In this document: piece by piece, positions 8,976 to 17,579 of the stretch
How the letters are laid out: every line of letters starts with the position of its first letter
How positions within the stretch are numbered: the first letter of the stretch is position 1
DNA from: a bacterium
Lineage (GTDB): Bacteria; Bacillota; Sulfobacillia; UBA995
Assembly: GCA_031082145.1 (NCBI GenBank)
Contig: JAVHLP010000001.1
Location: 211,249 to 275,248, forward strand
Direction of reading: 5' to 3'
DNA length: 64,000 bases
Translations under genes and position numbers: made by a program
Notes under the pieces: generated by a model
Told to the model about the DNA's origin: nothing
Database searches by the model: none
Seen by the model: the letters and a program-made list of their open reading frames with translations, nothing else

Positions 8976-9050
8976 ATTCAGTTATTGGTATGCCCCTGTT
9001 CCCCCATCATGTTACACCAAACCAGTCCGCCTGCCAAGCCCGTCCCGACC

Positions 9051-10751
9051 TCAGGAGGGAACCTCCCGCGGGTCTGAGTAGACGGCCACCCGGTTCCGGC
9101 CCATGCGCTTGCTGCCGGCATAGAGGGCCTCGTCCGCTCGGAAGATCAGGTCGTCGGCCATGCCCGCGTCCCGCGGGTAGGTGGCAATGCCCGCGCTCAC
9201 GGTTATCCGGACGGGTTCCCCGGCGGAGGATTCCCCAAAGACCGTGGCCTCCACCGCCCGCCGGATGCGCTCCGCCACCGCCAGGGCTATGGCGGATTCG
9301 GCGCCCGGCAGGACCACAATGAACTCCTCGCCACCGTAGCGGGCGGCCACATCCGTATCGCGGATACTCTGCCCGATGATGCGGGCCGTCTCCTGGATCA
9401 CCGTGTCCCCCATGCCGTGGCCGTAACGGTCGTTGATCTCCTTCAAGAAATCGATGTCCAGGAAGATGACCGACAGGCAAGACCCCTGCTGATCGGCCTT
9501 CTGCATCTCATCCCGCAGCCGCTCGTAGAAGTAACGGTAGTTGAAGATACCGGTCTTGGAGTCGGTGATGGCCAACCGGCGAGCCTCCTGGTACCGCAAG
9601 GCTCGGTCCAGAGCAGTGGCTGCCTGGCCACCGAGGATGGTTAGCACCCGCAGGTGCTCATCGTTCAGAGTGCGGGGAACGTGTCTGGTCAGAGCCAGCA
9701 CACCCACCAGCCGGTTCTCCGTGACCAGGGGAACCGCCAGGGCTGAGCCGGTCACGGGTTCACTCCCCGGCAGCAGTTGCAGTTCGTCCTGCCGGCGCGC
9801 CTCGGCGACGACCCGTCCCTCCCGGGACTCGGCGACTTCACCGGCAAGACCCTCGCCCAACCGCACACGAGTGCCCCGGAGTTCCTCGGCCAGCGGGTGG
9901 ACCAACCGCGCGATGACGAGCTGGTCCACGGCCCGATCCCACCGGAGCAGGATGGCGGTGTCATGGGGGGCCAACTCGGCCGCCGAGCGGAGCATGATCT
10001 TCTCCACCTCTTCCTCTCTCAGCACCCCGGTCAACTCCCGGGTTGTCCGGTAGAGAGCGGCCAACTCCTGGTTGACCGTCTCCAGCCGGACGTTCAGCCG
10101 GAGGAGGTGGGCTCCCATGAACAGGGCCACATACAGTGTCGCCGCCACCACCGGCCCCGCGTTACGGTGAAACAGAACTACGGCCGTGGCGATGGGAACG
10201 CAGATGACGTAGTTCAGCAGGTCCACCCGGGCCGGTTCCACCCAGAACCGCTTCCAGTTCAGGCTACCGTGACGCAGGGACAGGTAGGCACCGACGAAGA
10301 CATGGTTGATCACGAAATAGGTGACGACGAAGCCGGCCAGAGCGGCGGGGCCGGGGAGAGTGGTCTGGGTTCCTATCTCGCCGCCCAGGGCGGTGTAGAC
10401 CCCACCGCCTACCAGCAGGCAGATCGCCAACTGGCCCAGGTTGAAGACGGCTGCCGGCCATTCGCGGCGGCGGGGAATGACATGGCCCAGCAGGAACCCC
10501 ACAAAACTGATGATCGCCCCCAGGGCGGGGCCGTAGATGATGAAGGCCGGCATAAGGACAGCGTAGGACGGGGAGATAGTGCCTTCGGGGAGGGGAACGT
10601 CCGAACGTTCGGCCAGAGTGGCTATGACCACAAACAGGGCGACCCCAAGCAGGTCCGGCGGCTCCAGGGTTCTCAGTACCCAGAGCAGCCAGAAAAGACC
10701 CCCGAAACCGACCGAGAGCCGATAGACCTCGAACACCCGGAGACGCGGCAT
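9051..10751 (-). CDS. Membrane GAF-GGDEF diguanylate cyclase
   Basis: A 566-residue sensor protein. Residues 1 to about 215 hold around seven hydrophobic helices (a MASE-like sensor), residues about 230-385 form a GAF-like domain, and the C-terminal about 165 residues form a GGDEF domain. The active site is intact (RYGGEEF), with DIDFLKEINDRYGHGMGD before it, so it should make cyclic di-GMP. No RxxD inhibitory site is evident at the usual position before GGEEF. It is a single gene between the gcv riboswitch and an MBL-fold gene; GGGGGGA precedes the ATG. Confidence 0.9.
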   Translation of the reverse strand: MPRLRVFEVYRLSVGFGGLFWLLWVLRTLEPPDLLGVALFVVIATLAERSDVPLPEGTISPSYAVLMPAFIIYGPALGAIISFVGFLLGHVIPRRREWPAAVFNLGQLAICLLVGGGVYTALGGEIGTQTTLPGPAALAGFVVTYFVINHVFVGAYLSLRHGSLNWKRFWVEPARVDLLNYVICVPIATAVVLFHRNAGPVVAATLYVALFMGAHLLRLNVRLETVNQELAALYRTTRELTGVLREEEVEKIMLRSAAELAPHDTAILLRWDRAVDQLVIARLVHPLAEELRGTRVRLGEGLAGEVAESREGRVVAEARRQDELQLLPGSEPVTGSALAVPLVTENRLVGVLALTRHVPRTLNDEHLRVLTILGGQAATALDRALRYQEARRLAITDSKTGIFNYRYFYERLRDEMQKADQQGSCLSVIFLDIDFLKEINDRYGHGMGDTVIQETARIIGQSIRDTDVAARYGGEEFIVVLPGAESAIALAVAERIRRAVEATVFGESSAGEPVRITVSAGIATYPRDAGMADDLIFRADEALYAGSKRMGRNRVAVYSDPREVPS

Positions 10752-10863
10752 GGGGTTCCCCCCAACCCGACAGACCCTGCTAACTCAACAAATCGGCCCC
10801 GCGCCTTGATCCGTCCACAGATGGTGAACCTGAATTTCTACGTCCTGGCAACCCATTCCTGCC

Positions 10864-11673
10864 TCAGCGGTCGATCTTCTGGGGCCTCCAGTGAAACGGC
10901 GTTTCACCTGGCGGCAGCACTTCCAACACCCCGCCGTACCCGGCCCGGGTCAGATGGTCCCGGCAGACTTGGTAGGCCAGGGCGGGACGGTTGCATTCGA
11001 GACTGAGATGGGCCAGGAAAATCGCTCGGGTTCGGCGCCCCGCCATCTGTGACAGGGCCAGGCCGGCCTGTTCGTTGGAGAGATGCCCGTGGCTGCCGAG
11101 CACGCGCCGGACCAGGGAGTGAGGCCGGCCGGAAGCGACCTCCAGGCCGGGATCGTGGTTTGCCTCGAGCACTATGTACTCGCACGCCGCGCCCTCCCGC
11201 ACCAGTTCCGCCGGCACATGCCCCAGGTCGGTCAGAAAGAGCCACCGGCCCCAGGGCAACTCGACCCCCAGGGCCACCGGATCCACGCAGTCGTGGGGCT
11301 TGGGCAGAGCCCGCACCCGGGCACAGCCCACGACGATGTCACCCCCCGCGGGTAACGCTTGGCGCAGGCAACTGTCGATGGGTCCCACCCGGTCGCCGAG
11401 ACGCTCCCACAGAAGGACCGAGGCGTACACGGGAATGCCGTAGCGCTGAGGGAAGGGGTACCGCAGCGTCACTCCCCGGACGTGGTCGGCGTGCGCGTGA
11501 GTCAGGAAGATGGCATCCAGCCGCCAGGGATCAACCCCGAGGGTGACCAGAGCGGTCTCCAGCCGGCGCAGGCCGAGCCCGCAGTCGATCAGCAACCTGG
11601 CGCCAGGCCCACCGTCCACCAGGTAGGCGTTGCCATACGCGCTGGAACTGGCCAGCGAGATAAAGCCCAGCAA
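10864..11673 (-). CDS. YycJ/WalJ-like metallo-beta-lactamase fold hydrolase
   Basis: A 269-residue MBL-fold hydrolase with the metal motif THAHADH, later ligands in PHDCVDP and TDLGH, and a SHGHLSN motif typical of the YycJ group. These proteins are probably nucleases or phosphodiesterases. The start is a TTG with GGGAGGG 5 bases upstream. No WalK/WalR genes are nearby, so the name rests on motifs alone. Confidence 0.85.
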   Translation of the reverse strand: MLGFISLASSSAYGNAYLVDGGPGARLLIDCGLGLRRLETALVTLGVDPWRLDAIFLTHAHADHVRGVTLRYPFPQRYGIPVYASVLLWERLGDRVGPIDSCLRQALPAGGDIVVGCARVRALPKPHDCVDPVALGVELPWGRWLFLTDLGHVPAELVREGAACEYIVLEANHDPGLEVASGRPHSLVRRVLGSHGHLSNEQAGLALSQMAGRRTRAIFLAHLSLECNRPALAYQVCRDHLTRAGYGGVLEVLPPGETPFHWRPQKIDR

Positions 11674-11778
11674 GGCGTCCCTCCCCGGGGGAAAGCCCTG
11701 CCGGTGGTTTCGAGCCGGCCCTCTCTTTGTCCTGCCGGCTCAGGCTGGGCCGGCCGATCCCCACGACCGTGAGCCGGC

Positions 11779-12699
11779 CTATCTCCCCGCCAGGACGGCC
11801 TTCACGTTCCGCTCGACGGTGTTGTCTGCCAAGCCCAGTGCTTCAAGCTCTCGCATCGCGTTGGCGAGCAGAGTATCATCGGTCTCGCCCATGGTTGCGG
11901 TAGCCGTTCCCTTGCCGGCCGGCTTGAGCGGGGCCGCCGTTTCCCAGCGCAGCAGGCCGGCGTTCTCCGGACACGCCTCCTGGCACAGCATGCATCCCAC
12001 CACGCAGCGGTGGAAGGATGCGGGAACCCACTCCGGCCAGGCCCCCTCGGTCTCGGTGGCCAGAGCGCCACAGCGATGGCCCCGCAGTAGGAAGCGGTCG
12101 GATCCGATGGCTCCGGTAGGACAGGCGCGGCGACAGAGGTCGCAGCCCTCGCATGCCTCCATCGCCTCCGGGTCTCGGCCTCCAGGCTCGCTCTCCGGGC
12201 TCGGCTCGGCGTCGGTCACGAATCCAACTAACTGATGGTAGCTACCGTGTCCCGGAACGTAGGTGATGTTGTTGCGTCCGTAGGTCACCAGGCCCAGCCT
12301 GGCGGCGACGGCCTTGAGAGGGGCGCTTAACAGAGCAAGCTGGGCACTTTTCACGGTCCTGGCCAGATCGTGCCGGACCTGCTGGGCGATCTCCCGGTAG
12401 TGAAGGTAGGTGGGCGGTATGATCAGATCGACTTGCTCCCCGCCGGCTTTGGCGGTCAACCGGTGAGCCGGCCGCGGCACGGAGGCCATAATCACTGTCC
12501 GCGGTGAAAAGGCCAGCCCCTCGCAGTACTTGAAGGCTCCCAACCGCTCGCGACAAAAGTCTCCATCCAGTTCACCCGCGCCGGCTCGGGCCCCAATATC
12601 GGCTCGCGCGTTGGACAACAGGGGTTCGGCGGGGCCCCAGGCTACCTGGTACCCTGCGGTCCGAGCCCATTCCCGCAGACGTTGACCCATCGCAGACAT
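11779..12699 (-). CDS. QueG-like double [4Fe-4S] protein
   Basis: A 306-residue protein with an N-terminal region resembling the epoxyqueuosine reductase fold and a tandem ferredoxin module: CEGCDLCRRACP, then CVVGCMLCQEACP. It contains RLGLVTYGRNNITYVPGHGSYHQL, as in QueG-related reductases. It lacks a clear C-terminal HEAT-repeat part and is shorter than QueG. It may therefore be a QueG paralogue or another cobalamin/Fe-S reductase; a role in tRNA queuosine synthesis is uncertain. The ATG has GGAGG 9 bases upstream. It is divergent from the CGNR regulator with an overlapping promoter region. Confidence 0.75.
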   Translation of the reverse strand: MSAMGQRLREWARTAGYQVAWGPAEPLLSNARADIGARAGAGELDGDFCRERLGAFKYCEGLAFSPRTVIMASVPRPAHRLTAKAGGEQVDLIIPPTYLHYREIAQQVRHDLARTVKSAQLALLSAPLKAVAARLGLVTYGRNNITYVPGHGSYHQLVGFVTDAEPSPESEPGGRDPEAMEACEGCDLCRRACPTGAIGSDRFLLRGHRCGALATETEGAWPEWVPASFHRCVVGCMLCQEACPENAGLLRWETAAPLKPAGKGTATATMGETDDTLLANAMRELEALGLADNTVERNVKAVLAGR

Positions 12700-12714
12700 T
12701 CAGTGTAACCTCCG

Positions 12715-12750
12715 TTTATACTTTTACTGGTTTCGTGGTATAATGTACCA
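12715..12750. promoter_or_regulatory. Overlapping divergent promoters with a palindrome
   Basis: Plus strand: TTTATA (12715-12720), 18 bases, TATAAT (12739-12744), driving the CGNR gene. Minus strand: TATAAA at the same 12715-12720 position can act as -10 for the QueG-like gene, with TTATAC (12743-12738) as a -35, 17 bases apart. TGGTA-taatg-TACCA (12736-12750) is a perfect inverted repeat over the plus -10 and a plausible operator for the neighbouring CGNR regulator. Confidence 0.6.
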
Positions 12751-12785
12751 TAGGGTATTCGCCGCCGTCAAGGGAGGTTAGCCCG

Positions 12786-13349
12786 TTGGCTACCGCAACT
12801 ATCCGGTCGGCCGCTCTTGAACTCGCGAACAGCGCCAGCACCGACTACCGCGGCACCGCCCGCAATGAAGACCGCCTTCTGAGCGAGGAGTGGCTGGACT
12901 CTTTCCTGGCCCGGTGGGGATTCGGGGCAGCCCACCCGCCGGGCCCCGCCACCGCGGCCGACCTCGCCTCCCTCCGCTCTCTGCTGCGGCACCTGGCGGA
13001 GAAGGTCGTCGCCGGCTCACCGTTACCCAGAGACCGCCTGGCAGAACTGAACCACGTGCTCGAGGGTGGACCCGCTCGGCGCCGCGTGGTCCAGACCGGG
13101 GGGAGCTTTGACCTCGTCTGGCAGCCATCCCATCACGACTGGAACTGGGTCCTAGCCGAGATAGCCGCATCCTTCGCCGAACTGCTGACTCGCGATCCCC
13201 GCCGCCTGAAGCTGTGCGCCAACCCCGACTGCCGGTGGGTGTTTTATGACAGCAGCAAGAACCGATCACGGCGGTGGTGTGAGAACACCTGTGCCAGCCT
13301 GGTCAAAGTTCGCCGGTTTCGCGCCCGGCGCCGGACCCATGATGGTTGA
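12786..13349 (+). CDS. CGNR zinc-finger (ABATE-domain) regulator
   Basis: A 187-residue protein with an N-terminal ABATE-like domain (roughly residues 20-140) and a C-terminal zinc finger CANPDCRWVFYDSSKNRSRRWCENTC followed by the basic KVRRFRARR. The usual CGNR tetrad is altered (NTCAS in place of the CGNR residues), but the Cys spacing is kept. Members are thought to be stress-related DNA-binding regulators. The start is a TTG with GGGAGG 8 bases upstream. It sits behind a near-consensus promoter overlapped by a palindrome. Confidence 0.8.
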   Translation: MATATIRSAALELANSASTDYRGTARNEDRLLSEEWLDSFLARWGFGAAHPPGPATAADLASLRSLLRHLAEKVVAGSPLPRDRLAELNHVLEGGPARRRVVQTGGSFDLVWQPSHHDWNWVLAEIAASFAELLTRDPRRLKLCANPDCRWVFYDSSKNRSRRWCENTCASLVKVRRFRARRRTHDG

Positions 13350-13359
13350 CGGGTCCGGC

Positions 13360-15408
13360 TCAGACCGTCAGTCCCGTCTGCCACCCAAGAAAAGCCAGCA
13401 CAGCGGCTTGCTGCCTCACTATCTTACCGACCGGCTTACCGACACCGTGACCCGCCTCAGTCTCTACGGTCAGGATTACCGGCCTTGAGACCGGATCGGA
13501 CCGGGTGGCGTACTGGAGCATGGCCGCCATCTTGCGGGCGTGCAGCGGGTGCACCCGGGTGTCGGAGACGGCGGTGAACAAGAACACCGCCGGGTACTCA
13601 GTCCCCTTCTCCACCCGGTGGTAGGGGGAGTAGGCCCGGAGCCATCGGAAGGCTTCAGGGTCATCCGCCGACCCGTACTCGGTAACCCACAGCCGTGCGA
13701 TCAGGAAGTGGTGGTAACGCAACATGTCAAGCAGGGGCACCCCACAGACCACAGCCCGGAACAGCTCCGGCCGCTGGGTGAGGGCCGCTCCTACCAGGAG
13801 ACCGCCGTTGCTCCGGCCGCTGATACCCAGACGTCCCGGATCGGTCCAGCCTGCCTCGATGAGGTGCTCGGCCGCGGCGATGAAATCGTCAAACACGTTC
13901 TGCTTCTTCTCAAGCATGCCGGCTCGGTGCCAGTCCTCGCCGTACTCGGAACCCCCTCGCAGGTTGGCAACGGCGTAGAGGCCGCCCCTGCGGATCCAGG
14001 ACAGGCACTCGGGCGAGTAGACCGGGGTACGGCTCAGGTTGAAGCCGCCGTACCCGGTGAGCAGGGCCGGAACGGGCCCGGTGATCCCCCGCCGCCGCAC
14101 CAGGAACATGGGCACCCGGGTGCCGTCGGCCGATCGATAGAACACTTGACTTACATCTACCTCGCCGGCATCGGCGGGCGGGCGGCCCCCTAGCCAGATC
14201 TCGGCCGCCCCCCCTGTCACGTCCAGCCGGTACAGGACGGGCGGCATGGTGAAGGACTCAAAGCGGATTAGGGCCACGGCGTTGGCCGCTTCTGCCGCCA
14301 TGCCGCTCACGGTACCCTTGATCCCGAGGTCAACCTCGTCGCAACACCCCGCCGCCGGCTCGTACAGGTAGAGGCGGCTGGCGGCGTCCTTGAGTCCGGA
14401 GATCAGCAGTTTTCCTCCGGCCAGGCGGAATTCCTGCAGAATGACGTCCTCCTGCTCGGGGACCAGCTCCCGCCAGGCCTCCTCCCGGAGATCGCTGAGA
14501 TCGATTGCCAATACGCGATAGCGGGGAGCCCGGTAGTTGGTGAGCAGATAGAGCGTATCGCCCTCGATCTGGCCGGTGAACAGGGCATCCTTTCCCACCG
14601 CCACCGCCTGGAAACCCCCATCGCCCTCCCGCCGCACGTAGACGTCGGTACGGGTCCAGCCATGGCTGATCGTCAGCAAGAGGTGACGCCCGCAACCGGA
14701 GCGTTCCACACCGTACATCTCCTCCTTCGGCCGGTCCCGCCCGTACACGAGGGGGTCCACGGCCGGGTCGTCACCCAGCCGGTGGTGAAAGACATGCCGA
14801 TGGTAGTTCTCCTCGCCGGGAGGGACATCGCCCGCCCGGGGATAGCGAGTGTAGAGCAACCCCTGCTCGTCCGCATCCCAGGCGACAGACGCGTACCGGG
14901 CCCGGGGGATGCGGTCGGCCAATACCTCTCCCGTGTCCGTGCGCAGCACGTGGAGGGTACTCCATTCGTCACCGTCCCACAACAACCCGTAGGCCACCAA
15001 GTCGCCGGAGGGGGAAGCGTGCCACCAGTCCAGGGCGAGGGTTCCTTCCCGGCTCTCCCGGTTGGGATCCACCAGGGCCCTGGGGGGACTCCGGCCGTCG
15101 AGGTCCTGAACCCAGAGGGCGAACTGAGCCTCGCCGGCCCGCCGGAGGGTGTAGAAGACCCGCCGGCCGCGCAAGGCTGCGTCGCCGACGGCGTCCTGCT
15201 GGAGGAGGTCATCGAGTTCCCGTGCGAATGCGGCGCGCTCCGGCAGCGAATCCAGCACGGCTTCCGCGTAGCGGTTCTGCGCCTCGGTCCACGTGGCAAC
15301 CGCCTGGTCTTCTTCCTCCAGCCAGCGGTAAGGGTCGGCGATCGCCTCGCCGTGGAGCGTGTCGATGACCGGGTGGCGGGCTGTTGGCGGCGGGGTGCCG
15401 GCATACAT
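13360..15408 (-). CDS. Prolyl oligopeptidase family serine peptidase (S9A)
   Basis: A beta-propeller serine peptidase that cleaves short peptides after proline; cytoplasmic, no signal peptide. The catalytic set is visible: Ser in GISGRSNGGLL, Asp in VSDTRVHP, His in EAGHGVGKP, all in the C-terminal hydrolase domain. The propeller fills about residues 80-400. The ORF track extends to an ATG at 15468 that overlaps the methyltransferase stop (ATGA). The ATG at 15408 is preferred because GAGG lies 8 bases before it and the next residues match family N-termini. The longer form cannot be excluded. Confidence 0.92.
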   Translation of the reverse strand: MYAGTPPPTARHPVIDTLHGEAIADPYRWLEEEDQAVATWTEAQNRYAEAVLDSLPERAAFARELDDLLQQDAVGDAALRGRRVFYTLRRAGEAQFALWVQDLDGRSPPRALVDPNRESREGTLALDWWHASPSGDLVAYGLLWDGDEWSTLHVLRTDTGEVLADRIPRARYASVAWDADEQGLLYTRYPRAGDVPPGEENYHRHVFHHRLGDDPAVDPLVYGRDRPKEEMYGVERSGCGRHLLLTISHGWTRTDVYVRREGDGGFQAVAVGKDALFTGQIEGDTLYLLTNYRAPRYRVLAIDLSDLREEAWRELVPEQEDVILQEFRLAGGKLLISGLKDAASRLYLYEPAAGCCDEVDLGIKGTVSGMAAEAANAVALIRFESFTMPPVLYRLDVTGGAAEIWLGGRPPADAGEVDVSQVFYRSADGTRVPMFLVRRRGITGPVPALLTGYGGFNLSRTPVYSPECLSWIRRGGLYAVANLRGGSEYGEDWHRAGMLEKKQNVFDDFIAAAEHLIEAGWTDPGRLGISGRSNGGLLVGAALTQRPELFRAVVCGVPLLDMLRYHHFLIARLWVTEYGSADDPEAFRWLRAYSPYHRVEKGTEYPAVFLFTAVSDTRVHPLHARKMAAMLQYATRSDPVSRPVILTVETEAGHGVGKPVGKIVRQQAAVLAFLGWQTGLTV

Positions 15409-15464
15409 GGCGTCAACCTCACAATCGCATTGGCTGGGGCCCAAGCGCGTCTTCAGGGGCATGG

Positions 15465-16178
15465 TCATGCCCAGCCGGGCTCGACCTCGGTCCTGACGTA
15501 CTCCCTCACGACGTACGGTGATGCCTGACCGTGGTTGAAGATCTTGGGAAGCAGCTGCTCGCTCCGAAGGCTGAAACCGGCCTCGCCAATCTCCTGTTCA
15601 AGCGGAACCCGGCTCCAGGTGGTCTCGTCCTCCCCGGCCAACACCATTCCACCGGCAATCAGGACTCTTCCTGCCTCGGCCAGGCTGGCCCGCCGATCCG
15701 CCATCTCGTGAAGAGAAGAGAGGTAAAGGACGCTTCCGAAGCTCCCTCCGGCGAACGGTAGCGCCGTGCCGGCCACCTCAACGAAGCTGGGGTTATCGGC
15801 GTTGGCTCCCTCACTCCGGGCCAGGTTCCGGGCTACGGCCAGCATCTCCGGGCTGGTATCCACGCCGGTGACCGGATGACCGCGTCCTGCCAGCCAGGTC
15901 TCCACTTGCCCGAAGCCGCAGCCAATGGATAGCACGGGATCGGCGGGATGAAGGGCGGGGGCCAGGTACTCAGCCTTGGCAAAGGCGAAGCTGAACATGT
16001 TGTCAAACGCCTCCAGACCCGCCGTCTTGGCCGTCAGGAGCAGGCGGAGGATCATGTAGGCGCCAAAGGAGCCGGCGTGTCTGGCGATCAGCCGCTCCAT
16101 CTCCGCCCGGTCCAGCGAACCCCGATCCGCGATCACCTCCGACAAGGCCTTCAGCAGCCGGTCGGCAGTACTGCCCAA
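15465..16178 (-). CDS. Class I SAM-dependent methyltransferase
   Basis: A 237-residue Rossmann methyltransferase with the SAM motif VLSIGCGFGQVE (about residues 82-93), an acidic residue after GVDTS, and a motif IV region GTALPFAGGSFGSVLYLSSLHE. The substrate is unknown. The TTG start is 8 bases after GGGAGG. The stop overlaps the longer reading of the prolyl oligopeptidase, so the two genes are probably one transcript. Confidence 0.85.
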   Translation of the reverse strand: MGSTADRLLKALSEVIADRGSLDRAEMERLIARHAGSFGAYMILRLLLTAKTAGLEAFDNMFSFAFAKAEYLAPALHPADPVLSIGCGFGQVETWLAGRGHPVTGVDTSPEMLAVARNLARSEGANADNPSFVEVAGTALPFAGGSFGSVLYLSSLHEMADRRASLAEAGRVLIAGGMVLAGEDETTWSRVPLEQEIGEAGFSLRSEQLLPKIFNHGQASPYVVREYVRTEVEPGWA

Positions 16179-16274
16179 TGCCCGATCCTCCCGGAGGTGG
16201 TGTCGACGCCCCTGCCCTGTTCTCCCCGCCCGCGGTCCTCTCCTCTCCGACGTGGCATGGCGCCGGCTGGGCCG

Positions 16275-16412
16275 CTAGTAGAGCTGGTCGGGGGACCACC
16301 GCCAGTGCGCATCGTCGAGGATCTGGTGATCAGACCGTACCCGACAGTAGAATACAACCGCCTCGAGGGTCCAGGTCACCTCGCGACCAGAGTCCCGGTC
16401 CCTCGCCTCCAC
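16275..16412 (-). CDS. Possible small protein after the Tad operon
   Basis: A 45-codon GTG-initiated frame immediately downstream of the TadG-like gene, translating as VEARDRDSGREVTWTLE, then VVFYCRVRSDHQILD, ending HWRWSPDQLY. Codon use matches neighbours (C/G-rich third positions) and the residue pattern is protein-like, faintly like DUF6504. There is no Shine-Dalgarno sequence. It could be a real small gene or the C-terminus of a larger decayed one. The rest of the 16179-16416 gap shows nothing further. Confidence 0.35.
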   Translation of the reverse strand: MEARDRDSGREVTWTLEAVVFYCRVRSDHQILDDAHWRWSPDQLY

Positions 16413-16416
16413 TCGG

Positions 16417-16899
16417 TCACCGGATGACCACGCTGGCGTCGGCGTGCGCCCACACCCAGACCCGTCCCCCCGGCACCGGAAACAGCCTCAGGGGCACAGC
16501 CACGTCTATGGTCACGCAGACTGTGGGGTGGAGCAGTTCCCGGCCGGTCACCTGGTCGCGGCCGGGGGCTGAAGGGTTTGGGTTGTGCACACCGACGGTG
16601 ACGACCACGTCCTCCGTCAGATCGATCCCCGGGAAGGCCGATCGCAGGTTGTCCATAGCGTAGTTACGCGCCACGGCGCGGGCCCGCGCCGGGTCCAGCA
16701 CCAGTTCACCCCGATCCAGCCGGTCAGGGTCGAGTTCCTGGCACGCCGCCAGGGCGGCCATGTCGGCTGCCGTGTGGGCCAGCTGCCGCGCCAGCATGAG
16801 CATTCCGGCGTCGGCCACCAGGGCCAGCGAGAGCAACAAGACCGGCAGCATGAGAATCGTGATCACCAGGGCCGCGCCGCCCTCACTGCGCCCGTTCAC
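16417..16899 (-). CDS. TadG-like pilus assembly protein
   Basis: A 160-residue protein with an N-terminal hydrophobic helix (GGAALVITILMLPVLLLSLALVADAGMLMLARQ) then HTAADMAALAACQELD, the typical start of TadG/Tad-like minor pilus proteins, followed by a short exported domain. It probably acts as a pseudopilin-like subunit at the membrane. The GTG start overlaps the tadE stop (GTGA). It is last in the Tad operon and much shorter than classical TadG, with no von Willebrand domain. Confidence 0.8.
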   Translation of the reverse strand: MNGRSEGGAALVITILMLPVLLLSLALVADAGMLMLARQLAHTAADMAALAACQELDPDRLDRGELVLDPARARAVARNYAMDNLRSAFPGIDLTEDVVVTVGVHNPNPSAPGRDQVTGRELLHPTVCVTIDVAVPLRLFPVPGGRVWVWAHADASVVIR

Positions 16900-17303
16900 G
16901 GCCCGCGCACCCGCTCGCTGCGGGTCACGATCTCCGCCTGCAAGCTCAGGCTACGGCCGAACACGGACTGCAGGAGGGGAAGGAGGATCGGGTACTTGTA
17001 CTCCAGGGCCACCCGGATGGTGGCCCCGTAGGACGCCCGATCGGGGACAATGCGGATCTCTACCTCGGCGGGATCGATATTGCCGAGCCGTAGTTGCTCC
17101 TCGATCTTGTCCCGGACGGCGGCCGTGGCTCCCCCCTCCACCGCCGCCCGCCGCGCTCCTTCCCGGACGGCGGCCGCCAGCACCAGTTTGGCGTTCACGA
17201 CTAGCCCCAACTCGATCATGCCAAAGCAGAGGAGCAGCAAGAGCCCTGCGACAAGGGCGAATTCGACCAGGACGACTCCTTCCTCTCGCCGCACCCGGCG
17301 CAT
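16896..17303 (-). CDS. tadE: TadE-like pseudopilin
   Basis: A 135-residue protein with an N-terminal basic leader and the TadE signature EEGVVLVEFALVAGLLLLLCFGMIELG, followed by a soluble domain. TadE pseudopilins are processed by prepilin peptidase and help assemble Flp pili. It is cotranscribed with the TadG-like gene (4-base overlap) and follows flp by about 70 bases. Confidence 0.88.
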   Translation of the reverse strand: MRRVRREEGVVLVEFALVAGLLLLLCFGMIELGLVVNAKLVLAAAVREGARRAAVEGGATAAVRDKIEEQLRLGNIDPAEVEIRIVPDRASYGATIRVALEYKYPILLPLLQSVFGRSLSLQAEIVTRSERVRGP

Positions 17304-17374
17304 CGGCCACCCTCCCTGCCGGTGGACGGGGCGGGCCGGGCCTGGCCCGCCACGCCTCGCCCAGCGTCGTGGTA

Positions 17375-17557
17375 CTAGGGGCTGATCCCACTCAGGCGAG
17401 TGATGATCTCCGACAGCTTCTTCTGCAGCTCCGTGCCAAGGCTGGTCAGGGTCGTAATCAGGAGCAACACCACCAGGGCCAGTAGCAGGGCGTATTCGGT
17501 CACCGCCGCCCCCTCCTCACCCCAGAGCCACAACACCAGCCGGTCCTTGAGCGACAT
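17375..17557 (-). CDS. flp: Flp-type major pilin
   Basis: A 60-residue prepilin beginning MSLKDRLVLWLWGEEG. The cleavage and Flp motif is G|AAVTEY (Gly before the cut, Glu+5, Tyr+6), followed by a hydrophobic stretch ALLLALVVLLLITTL. The start is the ATG at 17557, preceded by AGGAGGGGGAGAC; the longer ORF-track version is spurious. It should be cleaved by the prepilin peptidase encoded at 45.6-46.3 kb, since no TadV gene is in the Tad cluster. Confidence 0.92.
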   Translation of the reverse strand: MSLKDRLVLWLWGEEGAAVTEYALLLALVVLLLITTLTSLGTELQKKLSEIITRLSGISP

Positions 17558-17579
17558 GTCTCCCCCTCCTTTGGCTCTC

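Noticed and set aside
9777-11006. 409-residue plus-strand ORF
   Set aside because: Antisense shadow of the GGDEF and MBL genes; low-complexity Gln/Gly/His-rich translation typical of antisense GC-rich frames.
13350-13380. Terminator between the CGNR gene and the prolyl oligopeptidase
   Set aside because: A GACGG...CCGTC pairing exists but the loop is long and there is no U-run.
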